From Symbiodinium natans (taxonomy: Eukaryota; Sar; Dinophyceae; Suessiales; Symbiodiniaceae), in NCBI GenBank assembly GCA_905221605.1, contig CAJNDS010002080.1:186001-250000 (forward strand): DNA of 64,000 nt, written 5' to 3'. The notes below the pieces were generated by a model. That model was given only the letters and a program-made list of their open reading frames with translations. It had not been told where the DNA came from and did no database searches. The position numbers and the translations under genes were made by a program. This document shows positions 23,714 through 34,482 of this stretch, piece after piece; positions within the stretch are counted from its first letter, which is position 1; every line of letters starts with the position of its first letter.

Positions 23714-23903
23714 CTTGGGATGTTCCCCTTATACGAACAGTCCTTAATAGGGATTTAGGGTTTAGGGTTTAGGGTTTAGGGTTTAGGGTTTAGGGTTTAG
23801 GGATTACAGTACCCCCCCCCCCCTATTTAGGGAACTTATACTAACAGTCCTTAATAGGGATTCTAGCACCCCCTACTATATTCCCGATTAAGGAACATCC
23901 CAA
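23714..23903. mobile_element. Family A MITE-like element split by a telomere-type array
   Basis: The left part CTTGGGATGTTCCCCTTATAC ... AACAGTCCTTAATAGGGATT is followed by about seven TTTAGGG units, ending near 23802, and a C run. A second CTTATACTAACAGTCCTTAA follows, then the right end CGATTAAGGAACATCCCAA. The array begins at TAGGGATT, a site that already resembles the repeat. Confidence 0.7.
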
Positions 23904-23956
23904 ACCCAAACCCTGAAGGCTATGTGGGTTTACAGAATTCTCTGCTTGGTAGGCCA

Positions 23957-24148
23957 GGAACCATAGTTTAACGAGGGTACCCTCTTTTTTTTTTTTTTTT
24001 GGGGGGGGGGGGGGGGGTGGCTATATCTTAAGAAGGGTACCCTTTTTGGGGGGGTTGGTTATATCCCTAAACCCTAAACCCTACACCCTAAACCATCTTA
24101 ATAAGGGAACCCCCTTTTTGGGGTTGGTTATAAGGGAAACCTTGCGCT
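23957..24148. repeat. Family G element pair (AAGGGTACCCTTTTTGGGG)
   Basis: Three related units of ANAAGGGTACCC-TTTTTGGGG-TTGGCTATAT, one with a T16/G17 run and one split by CCCTAAA units. Relatives are at 26603-26757, 45071-45100 and 46531-46580. Confidence 0.55.
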
Positions 24149-24263
24149 ACCCCAAATTAAACTTTCGCCATAAACCAAAACCCAAAACCCTAAACCCAAA
24201 ACCCTAAACCCTCACTTGCGCCTTCTCCACTTGGCTTATTTGCCTTGCCTCCATTCACCCCAG

Positions 24264-24408
24264 TTTTGGGTGGGAGAGATGGACATGTGCCCGGTTCAAG
24301 TGTGAATGGCACGTCCCGGCCACGCAAGTTTGTGCCACCGGCCCGCTGTCACTAAAAGGCTGGGAAGACATGAGCCCCTTTAACGCCGAAAGGGGCGAGC
24401 AACCCTAA
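24264..24408 (+). CDS. Exon candidate, Cys/Trp-rich unknown protein
   Basis: A textbook acceptor (TTGCCTCCATTCACCCCAG) is followed by 48 codons. The peptide starts FGWERWTCARFKCEWHV, continues PATQVCATGPLSLKGWED, and ends MSPFNAERGEQP before TAA or a GA-type donor at GGGGC|GAGC. Cys and His spacing (C-x4-C-x2-H-x6-C) could bind metal, but I recognise no family. This is the best plus-strand candidate; a second plus frame (SSVNGTSRPRKFVPPARC) is also open. Confidence 0.45.
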
Positions 24409-24578
24409 ACCCTAAACCCTAAGCCCGAAACCCTAATCTAAACCCTAAATCCTCAACCCTAAAGGCTGTGTAATGGTGCCCCGTCTGAGCAAGCTTTTGA
24501 GTGCAAAAATGCTGGACATGACACGAAAGACGGTTGAGGGTTCGGGGCTTGGGGCTTGGGTGAACCACACACATCCTT

Positions 24579-24686
24579 GGCTGCACTTAGCAGGGTAGCT
24601 ATAAATTTAATTTTTAGCTGCATTCTTAGGAAACCCAATAAACCCAAAAAGGCTAAGGATCTAAAGTTACAGTAAAGCACCACAGA
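24579..24686 (-). repeat. Dispersed repeat family D, copy D2
   Basis: Aligns to D1 without gaps over about 100 bp. Minus frame LYCNFRSLAFLGLLGFLR then MQLKIKFIATLLSAA; it lies inside a 121-codon minus ORF (24459-24824). Confidence 0.6.
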
Positions 24687-25168
24687 GCATCCACAAGCAT
24701 GACTATGTGTAGCATTTGTAGTCCATGCAATGCTATGTGGTCCGTTCTCTAAATTATGGCCCCTTTCTGGGGTACCCCAAACAAGAGGGCGCCACCTTGT
24801 AATCAGGATCGCAAAAGGGACCATCTTTGACCCTAAGCCCTAAACCCTAAGCCCTAAACCCTCAACGCTAAACTGCTAAACCCTAAGCCCGAAACCCTAA
24901 ACCGTATGGGCGTCCTAGCTTCTTAAAGCAACTTGGGAACATTAAGGGGCCCTTCAGCTGATTCCCCTATATAACCCCTGTCTATATATATATATATATA
25001 TATATGTATGTCTATTTACGTACCCTATAGTCCCTATATATACCTAAACCCTGAACCCTAAACCCTAAACCCTAAACCCTCAACCCCCCCCAAAACCCCA
25101 AACTTGCGTGTGGACACACCGGGAGCGCTTTGAGGGGGAGCCTTGCCTGGCGATAGGGTAAGATCCCA

Positions 25169-25212
25169 TCAGCCGCGAACCGGCTGCTCATCGAATTTCG
25201 ATTCCAGGTTCT
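25169..25212 (-). CDS. Small exon candidate
   Basis: After ACACCCCTAG the minus strand reads ENLESKFDEQPVRG then TGA. A further acceptor-like CTTACCCTATCGCCAG lies downstream at about 25147, followed by ARLPLKALPVCPHAS. Unrecognised. Confidence 0.3.
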
Positions 25213-25272
25213 CTAGGGGTGTTAGGGTTTAGGGTTTAGGGTTTGGGGTTTAGGGTTTAGGGTTTAGGGTTG

Positions 25273-25398
25273 TTCCCTTGGGTTTTGGGGTCCCTTTCTA
25301 AGGACCCCTGAGGGTACATAAGGGCCATATTCGGAGTGTATTATGGGGAACCATGAGGGTCGCAACCTTAGGGGTACGAGTCTTCATCTTCATCCCTT
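25273..25398. repeat. Dispersed repeat family H, uninterrupted copy
   Basis: Contains TAAGGGCCATATTCGGAGTG and CAACCTTAGGGGTACGAGTC then TTCATC. The copy at 46617-46848 has the same segments but with a telomere-type tract between them. Confidence 0.6.
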
Positions 25399-27113
25399 GA
25401 GGTTCACCTTCAAAACACCTCTGTAGGCAGACTCAGCGCTAAGGGGTTTAGGGTCTGGGGGGTTCAGGGGGGGTTCAGGTTTAGGTTTAGGGGTTCGTAT
25501 TGTTCAGAACTCAGTGGGGGATTACGAAATTACGGGACACCTAAAGCCTTGTGAGTCAACGCTGTGGCCAGTTTCGTGAGCAGGCGGCGCCCAGGCAAAG
25601 TGTGCGTGTGGATCTGCAGCCGGGGTTCGTTTAGGGTTTAGGGTTTAAGGGTTACGCGTTTTAGGATTTAGGGTTTAGGGTTTAGGGCTTAGGCGATTAG
25701 GGGTCTAGGGTTGCAAGGGTCTAAGGATGTAGGGCTTAAAATGGCCACCTCCTGAATCAATTTGCCGGCGTTTGCTTAAACCCTGAGTTTGGAGGGCTTA
25801 GGGCTTAGGGTCTGGGGTTTAGGGGGCGCGTTGTTTGTGGCAGCTCTTTGTTTTGGATAAACCCCTAAGCCCTAAACATGATTTTCAGCGGGTCAAATAA
25901 ATAGTTGAAACCTGATGATTAAACCCTAAGCCCTAAGCCCTAAGCCCTAAGCCCTAAACCCTAGCTAAACCACTGTAACACTAAACCCTGCGCCTCCTGG
26001 GATTGAGGGGGAACCGAAACCTGCAACAGGTGTAGCGTTGGGGTTTAGGGTTTAGGGTTTAGGCTTTAGGGTTTAGGGTTTAGGGTTTAGGGTTTAGGGT
26101 TAAGGGTTAAGGGTTTAGGGTTTAGGGTTTAGGGTTCTGATGCTAAGCCCTGAATATCTCAAAGCTTCCTCGAAGAACCCTAAAACCCTAAACCTCATGA
26201 GGGGCTTTCGGTTTCAGGAAGAAGCGGACCCGGACTTAGAAGCCCCGAGCCACAAAACCCCAAACCCTGAGCCGACACCACACGCCCTAAACCCTAAGCC
26301 CAAATCCTAAACCCTAAACCCTAAACCCTAAACCCTAAACCCTCAAACCTCAAACCACAACCCGAAACCCTACTAGCCCTAAACCCGAAACCCTAGACCC
26401 TACAAACCCCTACAAACCATCGGCCAAGATAACTTTAAAGCTGCCTTGGTGGCAGCCGCCATGAGGTCTCAATACTCTACGCTGCGCTCAGGGTTAAGGG
26501 TTTAGGGCTAGGGTTTAGGGCTTAGGGTTTAGGGTTTGAGGGTTTGTGGGTTTGAGGGTTGGAGGGTTTTGAGGCCCCATCACGATTGCAAATCTGGTTC
26601 TACTCTTATAACAAGGGTGCCCTTTTTGGGGTTTGGAGAACCCTAAACCCTAAACCCTAAACCCTAAACCCTAAACCCTAAACCCAAGAGTAACCTAGGA
26701 ACAACAAGGGTGCCCTTTTTGGGGTTTGGAGGGGCTTATATGGTGAACCTTGGGTTCAGGGTTTAGGGTTTAGGGTTTAGGGTTTAAAATTCTACTTGGA
26801 ATCACGGTTACTACTGACATATCCATTGCCGATGTGAATATACTTCTGATTCTTGACGTGATGGTGAGGAGGGCAAGGGAAAAGTAATCCTCCTCCCTAA
26901 ACCCTAAACCCTAAACCCTAAACCCGAAACCCTAAACCCTAAACCCTAAACCCTAAACCCTAACCCCAATGGCTGGGTTTCGGAATGAGGGGCTCCGGAT
27001 TGGAGGCGACCGGGTTGGGAGCTGCGGGATTGAGCGCTTCAGGGCCTTAGAGACTAGATCCCAGAGGAACCTAGGGAACCTAGGAAATGGGTTTAGGGTT
27101 TAGGGTTTAGGGT

Positions 27114-27597
27114 TTAGGAACCTAGGAGTAGGAAATCGAGTATACCGCATTTCTGCTTCAAGGGGTTTCGAAGGGAAACGGAAGAAGGGACCGCTCTGCG
27201 TCCTAGATGCGGGTGGCGGAACCCCAGCTGAAGTTGGATCCGTAGGACACTACATTCGCAGCTATTTTCTGCGAAGCCCGTGCAGTTCTTTCGGCGGGTG
27301 TCATGGTGTTTGGCTTGGAGCGCCGGGCTTGATGGAGTTCTGAACAAAGAAAAACACCTTAAGAACCCAACACCTGCATTTTTGCAGGTTCTGGCCATGA
27401 CAATCCTTGTAGGATTCTTTGGCATCCTCCCAAAAAAAAGACCTGGGTTCTTCAAATTGCTTCAGGTTTCGTGCTTCGGGGCTTACAGGCTTTTGCCCTT
27501 TTTGTTTCTCCAGGAGGTTGCTTGGGGCGTGACAGGTACTGGGTACCACTGGGCAACCAAGTGCCCAAAATGCGTGCAGGAAGGTGTAATGTGCCGG
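27114..27597 (-). CDS. Three-exon gene fragment candidate, unknown protein
   Basis: Minus strand, in order. Exon 1 (27487-27597) follows GCGCCCAG and reads PAHYTFLHAFWALGCPVVP then STCHAPSNLLEKQKGQKP, ending at GTAAGC. Exon 2 (27374-27459) contains SFFWEDAKESYKDCHGQNLQ; the 27-nt stretch before it is also open. A 34-nt GT-AG intron (27340-27373) with a pyrimidine-rich end then changes frame. Exon 3 (27114-27339) starts TPSSPALQAKHHDTRRKN, continues CTGFAENSCECSVLRIQLQ and ends at the telomere-type tract or at GTATAC. The plus strand is an alternative: a 136-codon ORF with acceptor-like TTTTTGCAG and TTTCTCCAG. Unrecognised. Confidence 0.4.
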
Positions 27598-27819
27598 CTG
27601 GGCGCTAGTGGTGCTTTCGGCGGCGCTGCCTTAAAACCGCCGCGCTCCGCCAGGACCCTTTGTAGGGGCCCTAAAATGAAGGAACCCTAAAAATTATAAT
27701 TACCCTGATATTCCCTGTAAAAACCCTCAGAGAAAAAGCATAACCAATACGTAAGAAGATCTGTCTACGTAGGTACACATGTCCAAAAAATGAGCACATG
27801 TGAAACACACGTGTTAATA

Positions 27820-27935
27820 TGTAATATATATATATATATATATGTATGTAAATATATACACATGTATGTATATGGATGTATATGTATATGTATGCATATG
27901 CATGTATATGTATGTTTCTGTATGTATATGTATAC
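27820..27935. repeat. (TA)n / ATGTAT microsatellite
   Basis: TATATGTATGTAAATATATAC-type repeats. Tyr/Ile/His-rich ORFs on both strands are artefacts. Confidence 0.9.
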
Positions 27936-28527
27936 ATTATCTTTACTGCATCTACATACACCTCAGCGTACATATTTTTCTTATTGGATCAACCTCAGAC
28001 TGATCTTCCAACAGGAGCCCACCTTTCCAGCACAACCACGGTTTAGGGTTTAGGGTTTAGGGTCTAAGGGTTTAGGGTTTAGGGCTTAGGGTTTGGGGTC
28101 TAAGGGGGTTTAGAGTTTGTGGGTTTAGGGTTCCGGGTGCAGGGTGAGAAGCCTTGGTCAACGAACATAGGGTTGAAGGCGCTCCTGCGCGCTGGACTTT
28201 TGTTCAACGTCTTCTCACAACAAAAGCCCTAGTTGTCCAGTCCCTTGGGGGAGATTAAAGGTGAACCTTTGGGATTATGAGGGGATTGATGATGATGATG
28301 ATACTACCCCAAAAAGGATAAAGGTTATACCTACTCTACTACTAGGAAGTTGTGTATGTCATGCCGTATGGTTCCAGATGCAGCCGTCTTTGTTTAACCC
28401 TGCCCCCCTTAATTCCTGAACCTGAACCCTAGACGAGCCTAAACCCTAAACCCTAAACCCTAAACCCTAAACCCTAAACCCTTAACCCTAAACCCTTAAC
28501 CCTAAACCGAAACCCTAAACCCTAAAC

Positions 28528-28613
28528 CCGAAAGGGTCCTGGCTCCCAGATGCCGCTGCTGCGTGCACATGGTTGTAAAAAGCCGACTCTCGTAGCAGGC
28601 CGTCCCCTCCCTC
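28528..28613 (-). CDS. Exon candidate, unknown protein
   Basis: Acceptor CCCCGATTTAG, then EGGDGLLRESAFYNHVHAA, AASGSQDPF, and donor-like GG|GTTTAGGG formed by the telomere-type repeat. The plus strand offers acceptor GGCTCCCAG then MPLLRAHGCKKPTLVAG. Strand undecided; minus preferred on composition. Confidence 0.35.
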
Positions 28614-30034
28614 CTAAATCGGGGTTTAGGGTTGAGGGTTTAGGGTTAGGGTTTAGGGTTTAGGATTTAGGGTTCAGGGTTTAGGTTTTAGGTTTTAGGG
28701 CCTAAACCCTAAGCCCCTAAAAGCCAGCAGCTTCTTCAGCGGTGTCGATGCGATACGAGGGGGCATCCGTTTAGAGATTTAGAGGGTCTAGGGTGTAGGG
28801 TTTAGGCTGGTTTAGGGTTTAGGTTCTACAGGGTTTAGGAGTTTCGGGGGCTTTGGCTTTCAAAAGGGTTTAGGGCTTCCTTCTGTGTGGCTTCTTTTTG
28901 GCGGCGAGCTAAGGTATCAGCGCAAGCTGGCGAGATGTGAACCCCATCTCTACTTCATAAGGGACGACCCTTCATCGTACATAAGGTACCTCTTAGGGTA
29001 GTTGCATGGTCCCTTAGTATGTACCCTTGAAAGGGTGACCCCCTTATGTACCCCATATATACCCTATACAACCCAAGGGCCCATACTGCTTTAAAGGAGG
29101 TAAGGGAGCAACTTAAGGGCACACACTATCCCCCAAGAAGCCCTCTCACAACCAGGGCCCCTTTCTAGGGCGGTCCCTCCTTCGTCCCTGAAGCCTTTCA
29201 CCCTCGGCTCCCGGTATCTCCGACAATCTTCACTGAGTTAGGAGTTCAGCTGGTCGAGGTTGCGGGTTTAAGGTTCAGGTTTGCTGAACCTGAACCCTGA
29301 ACCCTGAACCCTGAACCCTAAACCCTAAACCCTAAGGTCTAGGGAACCCTGAGGTGTTTTAAGTGTTCTGCACGGTCACGCGGTTTAGGGTTTAGGGTTT
29401 AGGGTTTAGGGTTTAGGGTTTAGGGCTAGGGTCACAGGGTCTTCGGGATCCTCCTAGGCCATCGGAGGGATGACGGCATCAGCAGCCTTCTCCCCCTCCT
29501 CCTTCTTCCTCAGCTCAGGGGTTGAACTTTGAACTAAACCCTAAACCCTGAACCCTAAACCCTAAACCCTAAACCCTAAACCCGAGCCTTGAACCTTGAA
29601 CCCTAAACCCTTATCCACCCGAAAATCCTGGGCGCAGTAGTCTATAGAGACCTTCAGATGCGCGGGCGGAGACCCTACTATGGCAGGAAACTCTGAACCG
29701 CCTGAGGGGGGGCCCAGAAGGCCAGGGTTTAGGGTTTGGGGTTTAGGGTTTAGGGTTGAGGGTTTAGGGCTTAGGGCTTAGGGCTTAGGGTTTAGGGTTT
29801 AGGCGGCTTAGGGCTTGGTGTTTAGGGTTTAGGGTTTAGGGGCTCCCCCCCCCCCCCTCACACCCAACACCTGTGCACCCAACGTACGCCAAGACTTCAT
29901 CAGGAGTTCTTTTGGGGCGGTTTCGGGGGGGGGGGGGGGGGGGGGGGAGAGGACAGGGGAGAGGACAGGAGGGTAGAGGAAATGATGAGCAACCGCAAAC
30001 GCTATCACCTCAAACCCTAAACCCCAAATCCTAG

Positions 30035-30152
30035 TTGGAAGCCCTTTTGACCTAGTAAGTAGGGAGACTCAATCGTAGTTTAGGATATGGGGATTGCAAT
30101 TGGGCTTTTAAGACTATCCTAAGTACACTTACAAAGTCAAAAAGGCTTCCAA
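30035..30152. mobile_element. MITE-like palindrome, family Q
   Basis: TTGGAAGCCCTTTTGACCTA at the left against AGTCAAAAAGGCTTCCAA at the right, with an inner GTAGTTTAGGATA / TATCCTAAGTAC pair. About 118 bp. Confidence 0.75.
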
Positions 30153-30253
30153 GTAATCACCTTAACCCTAAACCCTGAACCCCAAACCCTAAACCCTAAA
30201 CCCTAAACCCTAAACCCTAAACCCTAAACCCTAAACCCTAAGCACAAGACGAC

Positions 30254-30286
30254 CTCACTGAAAGTCGGGAGGCCGCCGGCGATGTG
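30254..30286 (-). CDS. Micro-exon candidate
   Basis: Strong acceptor (GTGTTCTTTACTCAG), 33 bases reading HIAGGLPTFSE, then GTCGTC. The plus strand of the same block is open as DLTESREAAGDVLSKEHST. Too short to decide. Confidence 0.25.
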
Positions 30287-31324
30287 CTGAGTAAAGAACA
30301 CAGCACGCGGCACCTAAGGGGTTTAGGGTTTAGGGTTTAGGGTTTAGGGTTTAGGGTTTAGGGTTTAGGGTTTAGGGTTTAGGGTTTAGGGTTTAGGGCC
30401 TTAGGGTTCAGGCGTTTAGGGTTGAGGGCTCGGGTTTCGGGTTCGGGTGCTTAGGGTTTATGGGTTTTGGGTTTGGGGCCTCTCTTAGGTCTTCCACAAA
30501 CGGCTGGGTCTTGGAGTCCTAAAAAAACCCTACACCCTAAACCCTAAACCCTAAACCCTAAACTCGAAGCCCTAAACCCCAAACTCTGAACCCTAAACCC
30601 GAAAACAATGCCGAAAGAAACGCAAGTTTGGGGGTGTAGGGTCTTTGCCAAAAGCTTGGTGTCAAGAAGGTCTTTGTGGCTCTAGGGGTTTAGGGGTACT
30701 TAGGGTCCACAAGCCAGAGCCCCATGGTGTTTTCTACGCTCGGACTGCAAAAAGAGGGTGTTTGGACCTAAGGGGAGGGAGGTTTAGGGTTTAGGGTTTA
30801 GGGTTTAGGGTTTAGGGTTCAGGGTTTAGGGGGGGGGGTCTTGAGCTTGAGGTCTTTAGGAATCTTCGCGAGCACCCCCAGGCCCGAAACTCCAAAACCC
30901 AACAAAGAACAGATCCCCACCTAAGGATCGCCTCCCTTCGTCCCTCAAGGACGACTATGGCGCTGCCCTCGTTGCCAGGGTGTAAAATTTACCCCCAGAG
31001 CTTGACCCCCCAGCATTGGGCCCCTTTACTAAGGTCTTGAGCTAGTAGGTTCAGCCCGTGCTTGAAATCAGGGTGCCTTATTGCCCTCCCGCCAAAGTTG
31101 CTTCGTACCTGTATGGGCTTAGGGTGTGGGACCCCTACCAAGGGGACCAGTCAGTGACCTTCACTGAAAGAAAAAGATACTCGAGCCGTCATCTCCCCGA
31201 GCTCTGAAACCCTTCGAAAACCGAGCCCTAAGTCCTAAGCAAGCAATTAAACTCTACAAACCCCAAACCTCCTAAAGCCCAAAACCCCAAACGCCTAAGA
31301 CAGGCCAAGCCTAGAGGTTTAGGA

Positions 31325-31362
31325 GTGGGACGTTCCCCCTTATACTAACAGTCCTTAGGATA
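31325..31362. mobile_element. Family A MITE fragment
   Basis: Left end only: GTGGGACGTTCCCCCTTATA then CTAACAGTCCTTAGG. Confidence 0.5.
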
Positions 31363-31378
31363 GGGGGCTTATGGCAAC

Positions 31379-31445
31379 CTGCTTCCCAAGCCAAGAGGCA
31401 ACACACCCCCACCACGAACGTCGCTATGCCAATGTAGGCCTCCGG
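31379..31445 (-). CDS. Exon candidate with hydrophobic helix
   Basis: After GCCAACCACAG the minus strand reads PEAYIGIATFVVGVCCLLAW then EA and a GTTGCC donor. The IATFVVGVCCLLAW core could be a membrane helix. Unrecognised. Confidence 0.35.
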
Positions 31446-31797
31446 CTGTGGTTGGCCTAAACCCTAAACCCTAAACCCTAAACCCTAAACCCTAAACCCT
31501 AAACCCTAAACCCTAAACCCTAAACCCTAAACCCTAAACCCTACAGTTAAGGGCACGCAGTCCAAAACCCTAGACCCTAAGCCCTAAACCCTACAAACCC
31601 TAAAGGCCGCCGCAGGTGCAATTGTCTTGCGGCTTCCAATTATGACCAGGAAGCTTCCTTAGGGGTTTAGGGTTTAGGGTTTAGGGTTCCTGATGCTTCT
31701 GAGTAAACCGTGCAGAACTTCCGACACTTCCGACATCCCTTCGTCGAGGGCCCAGTGCTAAATTCTTAGGGTAGCTACATGGCCCCTTAGTATAGGC

Positions 31798-31884
31798 CCT
31801 TGGCCCTTGGCCCTTGGCCCTTGGCCCTTGGCCCTTGGCCCTTGGCCCTTGGCCCTTGGCCCTTGGCCCTTGGCCCTTGGCCCG
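31798..31884. repeat. (CCCTTGG)n array, about 12 units, inside a dispersed element
   Basis: A perfect 7-mer array that is not telomeric, following GGTAGCTACATGGCCCCTTA. Related elements at 28991 and 41440 have the same left flank (GGTAGTTGCATGGTCCCTTA) but no array. A 7-mer period has therefore been expanded from local sequence. Confidence 0.9.
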
Positions 31885-31908
31885 AAACCCTAAAACCTAA
31901 CCCTAAAC

Positions 31909-31980
31909 CCCCAGGAAGGAGCGAGCCCAGAATCGGGTGACTAAGGTAGACGGCGCGAAGGTTCCGCAGGTGCAAGGTCC
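31909..31980. CDS. Exon candidate, strand undecided
   Basis: Plus: acceptor AAACCCCCAG then KERAQNRVTKVDGAKVPQVQ and GTCCTC. Minus: after GGGCGAG, RTLHLRNLRAVYLSHPIL then GSLLPGG and a telomere-type tract. Both are equally protein-like, so one is shadow. Confidence 0.3.
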
Positions 31981-32420
31981 TCGCCCTAAACCCCTCCCAC
32001 GGAAGTAATTCTCTTAACGGTTTAGGGCTTAGGGCTTAGGGCTTAGGGCTTAGGGTTTAGGGTATATAGGCACCCCAGAAAAAAAGTATATGTCCAATGC
32101 ATCGAAAGAAGATTCGAAAAAGGATCCCAAGACCCCTCAAACCCTGAAGCCCTGAACCCGTACAAATCGTCAAGACCCAAACCATCAACCCTTTTAAAGC
32201 CCCCAGCCCCGCCCCCCCCCCCCCCCCCCCCCTCTTCCAGTAATATGAAACCCGAAACTCCTAGGTCCTCATCGCTCAAGCCCTACTTAAAACCCGAAAC
32301 CCCTGACCCTAAACCCAAACCTAAACCCCTGTATAAACGCTGTGTAAACCCCATATGACCCCCATATAATTATAAACCCATAACCCCCCAAACAACCTAT
32401 AACAGCCCGCTACTCCGAAC

Positions 32421-32476
32421 CCTCTGCGCCCAAGAGCCAACGCGCTCCAAAGCAGCTCCGGTGGCTTGGGATTGTC
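32421..32476 (-). CDS. Exon candidate, unknown protein
   Basis: Acceptor AAGCCGCGCCAG, then DNPKPPELLWSALALGRR and donor G|GTTCGG. 56 bases, unrecognised. Confidence 0.35.
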
Positions 32477-33614
32477 CTGGCGCGGCTTTGTTTAACGGTT
32501 TAGGGGTTCAGGGTTTAGGGTTTAGGGTTTCGGGTTTTAGGGTTAAGGGTTTAGGGTCTAGGGTTTAGGGCTCGGAGGGTGTGAGGGTTTTCTAAGGCTT
32601 CGTTGGGCTTCGAGGTCTGTAAGGGTTTGGGGCTTTGGATTAAGGATTAAGGGTTCCAGGCTGAAGCTAAGTTGGCGTTCTGTGGTGCTTTTGTGCGTAC
32701 CTCCGCTTATGTGGAAGGTTTACGACTTTGAAAGAGTCCTCATATAGACCCTTAAATGGAAGGATTTCCTGTTGATGAGGAAGCGACCCCCCCCCCCCCC
32801 CTAATTATGAAAACACTTTCCGGAAATGCTGCCGAAACCGACCCCGCCTTTGAAACCCTATTCCGAATTGGGGAGGGGGAGGGGATCGGGGCCTATAAAG
32901 CCTTCAAGCCAACCTAAATAAACCTGTCCCAAAAGATGGCATATGGATAAGAACATCTCCCTAATATTAAAGACATTTTTTGAGCTTCTATTTGGGGGGG
33001 GTTAAATAATAGTAGAAGCGATTATGGCACCCCTTCTTGCTAGTCGAGAAAATTGAAGGGTGCCCGATTTGGGTTTGGGGGGGGGGGAGGGGCTTGTAAG
33101 GGAACCTTGACCGAACAGAAAGATATCATATTTACATGGGGACCGTGTAAATTCCGAAAATTTCCGACCCCGAAAAAACGGACCCCTAGTTTGGTCCTAA
33201 GGGACCCCAATAAGGTACCCCTATTTCCGAAACCGCCATGAGGGATTTAACCCCAAACTCTATCCCCTAAACCCTAAACCCTGCCCCTTACTAGGTCTCA
33301 AGGGTTTGGAGCTGAAGGTTTTTGTTGTGGCGCCTTGGTGGGGCCAAGGAAGGCATGGGGTTCGCTCCTAGGGCCTTCAGGTTCAATGTTTGTATGGCTT
33401 TGGGGTGTCGGGTTTAGGGTTTAGGGTTTAGGGTTGAGGGATAATCTCTGAAACCCTCGGGATAATCTCTCTAAACCCTAAACCCTAAAGCCCCCAAAAA
33501 TCCCTAAACCCTAAACCCTCAACCCTACACTCTATGAAAGCCAAAAACCCTCAAAGGCCCGTTGATGAAAAAGTCCACCCATGGTTTGGCCGAAAGCTCG
33601 TACCGCTCTTTCAT

Positions 33615-33789
33615 GGGTTTCCCTACTACCCCCCACCATACTATCCCCCCCTAGGTTCCCCCCTTGAATAACCTGAATTGGGCTCAACTATCCCTAAACC
33701 CTAAACCCTAAACCCTAAACCCTAAACAGCCGTAATTATGGGGGGGAACCTAGGGGGGGTAGTATAGAAGGGGGTAGTAGGAAAACCCA
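33615..33789. mobile_element. Family B MITE-like element with a 28-nt CCCTAAA insertion
   Basis: Ends are GGGTTTCCCTACTACCCCCC and GGGGGTAGTAGGAAAACCC. Compared with the 16631 copy, the core CAACTATCCCTAAA is followed by exactly four extra CCCTAAA units (33699-33726) before the element resumes as CAGCCGTAATTATGG. Confidence 0.75.
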
Positions 33790-34400
33790 CGGCCCTTGGG
33801 AGATGAAGCCGGAAACCTTCCAAATAACTCCAACCCAAAATCAGGTCTTAGCGTGTAGGGCTTGGGGTTTAGGGTTTAGGGCTAGGGTTTAGGGTTTAGA
33901 GTTTAGGGTTCAGGGTTTCGGGTTTAGGTTTACCCGAATTTCGGTGTTTAGGCAGCGCGTGCTCGAGGTAGGTTCATATTAGGGATGCAAGGAGGGATTC
34001 CCCTATAAAACCCCTAAACAACACCGCACCTGGGGGGTTTACGATGTTAGGGGTACCTTATTGGGGTCCTTATTTTAAGGGGCTCCTACTATTTGGGGCA
34101 AGCCCCCACCTGACCCTATACACCTAAGAAGCGCCTAAATAGCCCCGAAATAACCCCCTAAAGAGCCCTGATATTTCGTCCCTGTTTCGTAGGGTTCGCA
34201 GTGGTCATAGAGTTGAAAGTGTTTATCGGGCTTAGATGGCTTAGGATGCTTACTAGGAGCTCCAGGAACAGTCCTTGTTTGGGTTCATTTTCTTGAAGAA
34301 GAGGGCTCCCTTGTTTCAAAGGGATTCTAAGGTATGCTAGTGGCGAGTCCCAACCCCCCTGAACCCGAAACCCTAAACCCTGAACCCCAAACCCCTAAAC

Positions 34401-34482
34401 CCACACTTTCTTGGGGTCCGGAATGGCGTAGAAGGGCAGCGCGATCTCTAGCTCGGCCGAGAGCACGTCTGCAGCCGCCTCC
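34401..34482 (-). CDS. Exon candidate, unknown protein
   Basis: Acceptor ACTTACGCCCAG, then EAAADVLSAELEIALPFYAI, PDPKKVW, and donor GG|GTTTAGGG supplied by the telomere-type tract. The Ala/Glu-rich start looks helical. Unrecognised. Confidence 0.45.

Noticed and set aside
27671-28053. 100-aa and 87-aa Tyr/Ile/His-rich ORFs
   Set aside because: Translations of a (TA)n/ATGTAT microsatellite.
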